The translations under genes and the position numbers were made by a program. Below, piece after piece: positions 6,087 through 10,684 of a stretch of 10,684 nucleotides of DNA. Location: positions 1 to 10,684 of the forward strand of contig JAHEIJ010000053.1 of NCBI GenBank assembly GCA_024639445.1. The letters run 5' to 3'. Under the pieces are notes generated by a model, which worked only from the letters and a program-made list of their open reading frames with translations, had not been told where the DNA came from and did no database searches. Each line of letters begins with the position of its first letter. The stretch's first letter is position 1. The stretch is from Gammaproteobacteria bacterium (GTDB lineage Bacteria; Pseudomonadota; Gammaproteobacteria; UBA6429; Thiohalophilaceae).

Positions 6087-6965
6087 ATGGCAGTCAATTT
6101 TCCAGGCGATTGGGATTATAACGTGATATTGGAAAAGGGTGCCTTATATGTTGTCGCAACCCCGATAGGGAATCTGGGTGATATGTCACATCGTGCCATT
6201 GAAGTTTTGCAAGGCGTGACGGTGATCGCGGCTGAAGACACTCGCCATACCCAACGGTTACTTCAACAATTTGAGATCAACACCGGCTGTCTGGCCTTGC
6301 ATGAACACAATGAGCGCAAAGTTACCGCTGCTTTGCTGGCACGTATGCAGCAGGGAGAGAGTATTGCGCTGGTGTCGGATGCGGGAACACCGTTATTAAG
6401 CGATCCCGGTTATCACCTGGTTCGCGAAGCCACTGCGCTTGGTATACGGGTGATACCGGTTCCGGGACCAAGTGCGATTATGGCCGCGCTTTCGGCCGCC
6501 GGTTTACCGACCGATCGGTTTTGTTTTGAGGGGTTCCTGCCGAGTAAGGCCGCGGCACGTTGTCGCCGGTTGGAGGCTTTACAACAGGTGACGGTAACGC
6601 TGGTATTTTTTGAAGCACCGCATCGTATCCTCGCCACGCTTGTGGATATGCAGCGTATTTTTGGTGCCGATCGTCAGGCCGTTATCGCGCGGGAAATAAC
6701 CAAGACTTTTGAAACCTTTTTACGCGGCAGCCTGGAAGAGATTTATCAGCAGGTCAATGATGATCAGAACCAGCAAAAGGGCGAAATAGTGCTGCTGGTA
6801 CACGGTACCAATCCGGTTGAGCGTAGCGGGATCGATCCCGAAACTGAACGTGTGCTGAACATTCTGTTGCGGGACTTGCCCGTCAAACAGGCGGCAGCGC
6901 TGACTGCGGAAGTTACCGGGGTCAAAAAGAACCTGCTATATCAGCAAGCCATAAAAAGAAACTAG
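6087..6965 (+). CDS. rsmI: 16S rRNA (cytidine-1402-2'-O)-methyltransferase RsmI
   Basis: This is a 292-residue member of the tetrapyrrole-methylase fold that uses S-adenosylmethionine to methylate the ribose of C1402 in the 16S rRNA decoding centre. Family motifs are in order: ATPIGNLGD (24-32), AAEDTRHT (48-55), LVSDAGTPLLSDPG (95-108), PVPGPSA (124-130), FEGFLPSK (147-154), a KGEIVLLV strand, and a C-terminal VKKNLLYQ segment that matches E. coli VKKNALYK. The first 12 residues of the frame from ATG 6087 are not family-like and that ATG has no ribosome site. GTG at 6123 (280 residues, starting VILEKGALYVV) fits the family N-terminus better. Only 17 bases separate ATG 6087 from the divergent lpoA start. 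The gene is followed directly by rnpB. Confidence 0.95.
   Translation: MAVNFPGDWDYNVILEKGALYVVATPIGNLGDMSHRAIEVLQGVTVIAAEDTRHTQRLLQQFEINTGCLALHEHNERKVTAALLARMQQGESIALVSDAGTPLLSDPGYHLVREATALGIRVIPVPGPSAIMAALSAAGLPTDRFCFEGFLPSKAAARCRRLEALQQVTVTLVFFEAPHRILATLVDMQRIFGADRQAVIAREITKTFETFLRGSLEEIYQQVNDDQNQQKGEIVLLVHGTNPVERSGIDPETERVLNILLRDLPVKQAAALTAEVTGVKKNLLYQQAIKRN
6115..6120 (-). promoter_or_regulatory. Possible -10 element for the lpoA operon
   Basis: Read on the minus strand the hexamer is TATAAT, a full match to the sigma70 -10 consensus, 45 bases upstream of the lpoA ATG. I find no good -35 at 16-18 bases spacing, so this is a weak call. It would lie inside rsmI if that gene starts at 6087, or just before it if rsmI starts at GTG 6123. 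Confidence 0.35.
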
Positions 6966-6992
6966 TTCCAGGTGATGCGGTCCGAGTAAAAT
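6965..6992 (+). promoter_or_regulatory. Probable rnpB promoter
   Basis: TAAAAT (6987-6992) is a good -10 element ending 6 bases before the predicted first base of RNase P RNA (6999). The -35 is weak: GTTCCA (6965-6970) at 16 bases spacing matches the consensus at three of six positions. It overlaps the last base of the rsmI stop codon. Position is the main support. Confidence 0.5.
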
Positions 6993-6998
6993 AGTAAC

Positions 6999-7348
6999 GG
7001 GAGTTGGCCAGGCAGTCGCTTCGTCGTTTTTCGGCGGGGAGGAAAGTCCGGGCTCCACAGGGCAGGGTGCCAGGTAACACCTGGGGGGCGCAAGTCTACG
7101 GAAAGTGCCACAGAAAATATACCGCCAAGGTCTTTCGGGACCGGTAAGGGTGAAATGGTGCGGTAAGAGCGCACCGCGCCGGTGGTAACACCGGTGGCAG
7201 GGTAAACCCCACCCGGAGCAAGACCAAATAGGGGAACAACGTGCGGCCCGCATGGTTCCCGGGTAGGTCGCTTGAGGTGTGTGGCGACACACATCCCAGA
7301 TGAATGGCTGTCCACGACAGAACCCGGCTTATCGGCCAACTCCCACCT
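6999..7348 (+). ncRNA. rnpB: RNase P RNA, bacterial type A
   Basis: The catalytic RNA of RNase P trims the 5' leaders of tRNA precursors. The ends pair as helix P1: GGGAGTTGGCC (6999-7009) with GGCCAACTCCC (7334-7344), 11 base pairs. Conserved core blocks match E. coli M1 RNA: GAGGAAAGTCCGGGCTCC (from 7039), GGGCAGGGTGCCAGGTAACACC, GTAAGGGTGAAA, GTGCGGTAAGAGCGCACC, the L15 loop with GGTAAAC (GGT at 7201-7203, which pairs with tRNA CCA), CCACCCGGAGCAAG, CCAAATAGG, AGATGAATGGCTGTCCACGACAG and AACCCGGCTTATCGG. The estimated length is about 350 bases against 377 in E. coli. The difference is mostly in P3, reduced to a 5-pair hairpin with a T5 loop (7022-7036), and P12, a 5-pair stem capped by a TTCG tetraloop (7129-7142). 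The 3' end is placed by analogy with the E. coli CACCT end. Confidence 0.97.
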
Positions 7349-7554
7349 TTCAGTTCGCGGTGATTGGCGCCAACTTTGGTGAAAAACCCACCAATTATAC
7401 CTCTTGTTCTACTTTAGGTAACATTTTTAACTTATTGTTTTTATTAGATTCCCGATCCTGCAAAATTCCCGTCCCAGCTTCTGATCCACCCTTATAAGTC
7501 ACAGCTAAGTGCCTGTCATTAAAGAAAGAATTCCTATTTTTGTGAGCTGATTTG
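7349..7554. other. AT-rich spacer between rnpB and the mra promoter
   Basis: This stretch has no protein with family-like sequence on either strand and no tRNA. It contains small inverted repeats (TTGGCGCCAA at 7364-7373, a TTGGTG/CACCAA hairpin at 7376-7394, CTTATAAG at 7491-7498) and several T-runs around 7424-7441. It probably serves as the rnpB 3' trailer and terminator region, then as upstream DNA of the mra promoter. Confidence 0.5.
7376..7428 (+). terminator. Weak candidate terminator after rnpB
   Basis: A 6-pair hairpin, TTGGTG (7376-7381) with CACCAA (7389-7394), is followed by a second small stem, TACCT (7398-7402) with AGGTA (7416-7420), and then TTTTT at 7424-7428. Neither stem is strong. 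This is the best termination candidate between rnpB and mraZ, but RNA 3' ends would be needed to place it. Confidence 0.3.
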
Positions 7555-7555
7555 C

Positions 7556-7585
7556 TTGACTTGTAGTGGCATGGCTTCCTATAGT
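7556..7585 (+). promoter_or_regulatory. mra promoter (start of the dcw cluster)
   Basis: TTGACT (7556-7561) and TATAGT (7580-7585) each match five of six consensus sigma70 positions, with 18 bases between them. Transcription should start near 7592, about 50 bases before the mraZ GTG. It is the best promoter in the window and lies where Pmra is expected. Confidence 0.75.
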
Positions 7586-7594
7586 GTACAAAAG

Positions 7595-7628
7595 TGGATC
7601 ATAGTGGGGATTAATGGGACAACTTGGA
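7595..7628 (+). promoter_or_regulatory. MraZ operator: four TGG(G/A) boxes at 10-base period
   Basis: TGGA (7595), TGGG (7605), TGGG (7615) and TGGA (7625) recur at exactly 10 bases, one helical turn. MraZ is known to bind TGGGN repeats with 5-base spacers upstream of its own gene, the same 10-base spacing. The array lies between the predicted transcription start and the mraZ start codon, and the fourth box runs into the ribosome binding site. This indicates autoregulation of mraZ and the downstream dcw genes. Confidence 0.8.
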
Positions 7629-7634
7629 GGGGGG
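7626..7634 (+). promoter_or_regulatory. Ribosome binding site of mraZ
   Basis: The purine run GGAGGGGGG ends 8 bases before the GTG start at 7643 and contains the strong GGAGG core. It overlaps the fourth MraZ box. Confidence 0.65.
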
Positions 7635-7642
7635 TCCAGTAA

Positions 7643-8098
7643 GTGTTCCGAGGCGTAAATTCGCTCAATCTGGATGCCAAAGGTCGCATGGCGATGCCGA
7701 GCAAGTATCGCGATCGCCTGTTGGCGCAATCTAATGGTCAGTTAGTGGTCACCGTCGATCTCAGTGATCCCTGCCTGCTGTTATATCCCCTGCCCGAATG
7801 GGAAGACATCGAACGCAAATTAGTGCGCCTGGGTAATCTCGATCCGCGTGCCAGGCGTTTGCAGCGTTTGTTGATTGGGCATGCGACCGAGGTGGAACTG
7901 GACAGCAATAGCCGTATCCTGCTGCCGCCGCCTTTACGGGAATTTGCCCATCTGGATAAACGCATTGCCCTCACAGGTCAGGGCAAGAAATTTGAGATCT
8001 GGGATGAGGAGGTCTGGCAGGAGCAACGGGAATCCTGGCTGGCGGCAGGAGCCGAGGATTCAGAACTGTCAGCAGAGTTGGAATCCCTGTCTTTGTGA
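7643..8098 (+). CDS. mraZ: Transcriptional regulator MraZ
   Basis: The 151-residue product matches E. coli MraZ (152 residues) from MFRG at the start to LESLSL at the end. It has two AbrB-like swapped-hairpin half-domains, each with the family DxxxR motif: Asp11-Arg15 (LDAKGR) and Asp87-Arg91 (LDSNSR). HPCLLLYPLPEWE of E. coli appears here as DPCLLLYPLPEWE (42-54). MraZ forms a ring-shaped oligomer that binds tandem TGGG boxes before its own gene and represses the mra promoter. Matching boxes are present just upstream. The start is GTG, supported by family alignment and a strong ribosome site. Its TGA overlaps the rsmH GTG by 4 bases, which suggests translational coupling. Confidence 0.97.
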   Translation: MFRGVNSLNLDAKGRMAMPSKYRDRLLAQSNGQLVVTVDLSDPCLLLYPLPEWEDIERKLVRLGNLDPRARRLQRLLIGHATEVELDSNSRILLPPPLREFAHLDKRIALTGQGKKFEIWDEEVWQEQRESWLAAGAEDSELSAELESLSL

Positions 8099-9042
8099 GC
8101 AGGGTGGAAACACACCGTCCGGTCTTACTGGAGGAAGCATTGCAAGGCTTGAATATCAAGGCTAACGGTAATTACGTGGATGGCACTTATGGTCGTGGGG
8201 GTCACTGCGGTGCAGTGCTCTCACACCTTAGCCAGAAAGGTCATCTGTTGGCGCTGGATAAAGATCCCGCTGCCATTGCCGAAGCCGAGCATCGCTTCAG
8301 TGGTGATAGCCGTTTCACTATCCGCCAGGCCTCGTTTGCCAACCTCAAGCAGGAAGTCATCACAATGGGCTGGTTGGGTCAGGTCGATGGCATCCTGCTG
8401 GATCTCGGGGTTTCTTCTCCTCAGCTGGATGACGCGGCTCGAGGCTTTAGTTTTCAACAGCAAGGCCCGCTTGACATGCGTATGGATCCGACCCATGGGC
8501 AGTCAGCTGCCGATTGGTTGGCAACAGCGCGGGAGCAGGACATTGTGCGGGTGTTAAAGGAGTTTGGTGAAGAGCGGTTTGCCAAGCGAATTGCGCGCGC
8601 CATTGTGAATGCGCGCGAAGCACACCCCATTGCAACCACGGGTCAATTAGCGGCCATTGTGGCGGCTGCTGTACCCACGCGTGAACCTGGCAAGGATCCC
8701 GCCACCCGCAGTTTTCAGGCAATCCGCATCTACATAAATAAGGAATTGGATGACCTGAAGGATTGTTTGGACAAAGTGCTGGATGTGCTTAAGCCTGGCG
8801 GCCGGTTGGTAGTGATCAGCTTTCATTCTCTCGAGGACCGAATGATAAAGCGTTTTATTCGTGAGCAGGAAAAAGGTGACAGTTATCCGCCGGATCTGCC
8901 GGTGACACAATTCCAGCTTCATCCACGGCTGCGCGCTGTCGGTAAACCGGTACGCCCGAGTGAGGAGGAAGTCAGCACAAACCCGCGGGCGCGTAGCGCC
9001 ATCATGCGAGTGGCCGAACGGCTGGGTGGAGATGCGGAGTGA
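8095..9042 (+). CDS. rsmH: 16S rRNA (cytosine-1402-N4)-methyltransferase RsmH (MraW)
   Basis: The 315-residue protein has the normal length (E. coli 313) and the family motifs: HRPVLLEEAL near the start, the S-adenosylmethionine-binding VDGTYGRGGH (28-37), LLALDKDP (51-58), GILLDLGVSSPQLDDAARGF (99-118), GPLDMRMDP (124-132), GEERFAKRIARAIV, ATRSFQAIRIYIN, VISFHSLEDR and NPRARSAIMRVAE. It adds the N4 methyl group to C1402 of 16S rRNA, the same nucleotide whose ribose RsmI methylates. The GTG at 8095 overlaps the mraZ stop in the sequence GTGA. GTG at 8104 is an alternative three codons later. Its own stop overlaps the ftsL start by 4 bases. Confidence 0.97.
   Translation: MSRVETHRPVLLEEALQGLNIKANGNYVDGTYGRGGHCGAVLSHLSQKGHLLALDKDPAAIAEAEHRFSGDSRFTIRQASFANLKQEVITMGWLGQVDGILLDLGVSSPQLDDAARGFSFQQQGPLDMRMDPTHGQSAADWLATAREQDIVRVLKEFGEERFAKRIARAIVNAREAHPIATTGQLAAIVAAAVPTREPGKDPATRSFQAIRIYINKELDDLKDCLDKVLDVLKPGGRLVVISFHSLEDRMIKRFIREQEKGDSYPPDLPVTQFQLHPRLRAVGKPVRPSEEEVSTNPRARSAIMRVAERLGGDAE
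9025..9031 (+). promoter_or_regulatory. Ribosome binding site of ftsL
   Basis: GGTGGAG precedes the GTG at 9039 by 7 bases. A second GGAG at 9036-9039 precedes the in-frame ATG at 9048 by 8 bases, so both starts are plausible. Confidence 0.5.
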
Positions 9043-9305
9043 AGGGTATGGTCATTATTGCTGTGCTGATGCCAGTGGTACTGAGCAGTGCGCTGGGGGT
9101 GGTCTACGCCAAACATCAGAGTCGCAAATTGTTTGTGCAGCTCAATGAATTACAGCAACAGCGTGATGCGATGAACGTGGAATGGGGTCAATTGCAATTG
9201 GAACTCAGTACCTGGGCCACTAATGGACGAATTGAACAGGTTGCGCGGCAACAGCTGCGTATGACGAATGTGGATTTTGATCAGGTAGTAATTGTTCGAC
9301 CATGA
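9039..9305 (+). CDS. ftsL: Cell division protein FtsL
   Basis: This 88-residue bitopic protein has a very short cytoplasmic N-terminus, one transmembrane helix (about 4-24) and a periplasmic coiled-coil (about 25-65: heptad-like FVQLNELQQQRDAMNVEWGQLQLEL). Its tail, NGRIEQVARQQLRM, matches the SRVERIATEKLQM of E. coli FtsL. FtsL, FtsB and FtsQ form the divisome subcomplex that activates FtsWI septal synthesis. It is shorter than E. coli FtsL (121) because the cytoplasmic tail is nearly absent, closer to the short Pseudomonas form. The start is GTG 9039 overlapping the rsmH stop (GTGA), or ATG 9048. The stop overlaps the ftsI start as ATGA. Low primary conservation is normal for the family, and position plus topology make the call firm. 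Confidence 0.93.
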   Translation: MKGMVIIAVLMPVVLSSALGVVYAKHQSRKLFVQLNELQQQRDAMNVEWGQLQLELSTWATNGRIEQVARQQLRMTNVDFDQVVIVRP

Positions 9306-10684
9306 GACAGCATTTACACAAACCGGCTTCACGCTTTCGCCTCAGCATAGTTTATGTTGCGGTTAGCTGCGCGACCTTGATGTTGATATGGCGTGTGGTT
9401 GATCTGCATGTCTTCCATAAGGATTTTCTGCAGGATCAGGGTGATGCCCGCTATTTACGGGTTGTTCCCATTCCTGCCCATCGTGGCATGATCGTGGATC
9501 GCCATGGTGAACCCCTGGCGATTAGTACACCGGTGGACTCCGTTTGGGTTCAACCGGCAGCGTTTAGTCGTGTTCAGAGTGAATGGCCGAAACTGGCGAA
9601 ATTGTTAAAGCTGGATCTCGCCCATATTCAACGTACCGTATTACAACGTGAGGATAAGGAATTTGTTTATCTGAAACGTCATATCAGCCCGGGCCTGGCC
9701 AAGCGAGTCATGGCGCTGGAATTACCCGGCGTCAACCTGCAGCGTGAATACCACCGTTATTACCCGGCAGGTGAAGTGATCGCGCATGTGCTCGGCTTCA
9801 GTAATGTGGATGACCGAGGTCAGGAAGGACTGGAACTGGCCTACGACCACTGGTTAAAAGGTATTCCGGGCAGTCAGCGGGTGCTCAAGGATCGCCTGGG
9901 GCGAGTCGTGCGCCATGTGGAGCAAATACGTAAGCCGGTACCCGGACGTGACTTGACCTTGAGTCTCGATCGACGCTTGCAGTATCTGGCCTATCGGGAG
10001 TTGAAACGCGCGGTTCTGCAGCACAAGGCACGCTCCGGTTCGGCCGTGATTCTGGATGTCCAGAGCGGTGAAGTGCTGGCCATGGTCAACCAACCCTCTT
10101 ATAACCCGAACAACCGCGATCAGTTCAAGGGTAGCCAGACCCGCAATCGCGCGGTGACGGATCTGTTGGAACCGGGCTCTACGGTGAAACCCTTCACCGT
10201 GGTGGCGGCGCTGGAAAGCGGACGGTTTCGAGCCTCCAGCCTGGTGGATACCACGCCAGGGCGGCTTCGTCTTGGCAAGGCGGTGGTCCGTGACAGCCGA
10301 AACTACGGTCAAATCAGTCTTGCCAAGGTCATTCAAAAATCCAGCAACGTGGGAGCCAGTAAAATTGCGCTCGCCTTACCCGATGAGACTTTGTGGAAAG
10401 TTCATGCGCGGCTGGGGTTTGGAAATGCGACAGACAGTGGCTTTCCCGGTGAGGCCGGGGGCTTACTGTCCCATGCGCGTCACTGGCGGGACATTGAAAA
10501 AGCCACCCTGGCTTACGGTTATGGCTTGTCAGTAACGCCATTACAACTGACACGCGCCTACAGCGTGCTGGCAACGAATGGGGTCTTGAAACCTGTTAGC
10601 TTCCTGCGTACTGATGGCGTCATTGAAGGCGAACGAATCTTCGCTGCTTCAACCGCGCGCCAGGTAAGCCGTATGTTGGAAGCC
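9302..10684 (+). CDS. ftsI: Peptidoglycan D,D-transpeptidase FtsI (PBP3), N-terminal 461 residues (partial)
   Basis: The open frame runs from ATG 9302 to the window edge without a stop, about 80% of the usual length (E. coli 588). It begins with a short basic cytoplasmic segment and a membrane helix (about 14-33). The PBP dimerisation domain follows (about 55-205), with IPAHRGMIVDRHGEPLAIST (57-76), YYPAGEVIAHVLGF (153-166) and GQEGLELAYD (173-182). The transpeptidase domain starts near 240, with the catalytic Ser293 in EPGSTVKP (290-297) and the second motif S347-S-N349. The third motif (KTG) is beyond the edge. FtsI crosslinks septal peptidoglycan with FtsW and is the target of aztreonam and piperacillin. 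Spacing from the start to STVK is slightly shorter than in E. coli (Ser307). The start overlaps the ftsL stop by 4 bases. No sign of damage is visible. Confidence 0.96.
   Translation, partial: MRQHLHKPASRFRLSIVYVAVSCATLMLIWRVVDLHVFHKDFLQDQGDARYLRVVPIPAHRGMIVDRHGEPLAISTPVDSVWVQPAAFSRVQSEWPKLAKLLKLDLAHIQRTVLQREDKEFVYLKRHISPGLAKRVMALELPGVNLQREYHRYYPAGEVIAHVLGFSNVDDRGQEGLELAYDHWLKGIPGSQRVLKDRLGRVVRHVEQIRKPVPGRDLTLSLDRRLQYLAYRELKRAVLQHKARSGSAVILDVQSGEVLAMVNQPSYNPNNRDQFKGSQTRNRAVTDLLEPGSTVKPFTVVAALESGRFRASSLVDTTPGRLRLGKAVVRDSRNYGQISLAKVIQKSSNVGASKIALALPDETLWKVHARLGFGNATDSGFPGEAGGLLSHARHWRDIEKATLAYGYGLSVTPLQLTRAYSVLATNGVLKPVSFLRTDGVIEGERIFAASTARQVSRMLEA

Noticed and set aside
6936..7339. Two or three open frames antisense to rnpB, the longest about 125 residues
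   Set aside because: They are the reverse complement of the conserved RNase P RNA core. Their apparent conservation in databases comes from the RNA, and such frames are a known source of false hypothetical proteins.
7364..7373. Palindrome TTGGCGCCAA as an operator or terminator stem
   Set aside because: It is a short perfect palindrome with no loop and no following T-run. It is not enough to call a site.
7279..7497. 72-residue plus-strand frame from inside rnpB into the spacer
   Set aside because: It begins within the RNase P RNA, has no ribosome site and no family-like sequence.
9854..10336. 160-residue open frame antisense to ftsI
   Set aside because: It lies wholly inside the ftsI transpeptidase region, shows no recognisable domain and no ribosome site, and is explained by codon bias of the sense gene.

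Overview
The window is a chromosomal housekeeping segment from a non-enteric gammaproteobacterium. Evidence for this is the gene order (cytochrome c1, sspA, sspB, ..., isomerase, yraN, lpoA, rsmI, rnpB, mraZ, rsmH, ftsL, ftsI), the type-A bacterial RNase P RNA, and the close match of SspA, SspB, MraZ and RsmH to gammaproteobacterial families. From memory the order closely follows the Pseudomonas aeruginosa PA4418-PA4429 region, but two genes here (a macro-domain protein and an FAD-linked 2-hydroxyacid dehydrogenase) occupy the stretch where Pseudomonas carries the BON-domain lipoprotein gene yraP. Base composition looks balanced throughout. I see no insertion sequence, phage gene, CRISPR array or tRNA.

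Left part (1-1795, plus strand): the 3' end of the cytochrome c1 gene, a strong hairpin terminator, then sspA, sspB and a MacroD-type ADP-ribose hydrolase gene in a probable operon. SspA is an RNA polymerase-associated stress regulator. SspB delivers ssrA-tagged proteins to ClpXP.

Middle part (1812-6069, minus strand): lpoA, yraN, a GmhA/DiaA-type sugar isomerase and the FAD-linked dehydrogenase form a compact operon read leftward, with gaps of 2, 2 and 6 bases. It converges on the macro-domain gene with only 16 bases between the stop codons. LpoA is the outer-membrane lipoprotein activator of the peptidoglycan synthase PBP1A. The isomerase keeps the GmhA catalytic Glu and His although it sits at the diaA position.

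Right part (6087-10684, plus strand): rsmI is divergent from lpoA and is followed by rnpB, whose probable promoter begins at the rsmI stop codon. A leader of about 290 bases separates rnpB from mraZ and holds a near-consensus promoter plus four MraZ-type TGG(G/A) boxes at an exact 10-base period. Then the division and cell wall (dcw) cluster begins: mraZ, rsmH, ftsL and ftsI, each pair overlapping by 4 bases. ftsI runs off the window before its KTG motif. RsmI and RsmH modify the same 16S rRNA nucleotide (C1402), so both writers of m4Cm1402 lie in this segment.

No convincing undescribed system is present. The points worth a second look are the MraZ box array, the isomerase's catalytic residues, the replacement at the yraP position, the compact RNase P RNA and the cluster of non-ATG starts.
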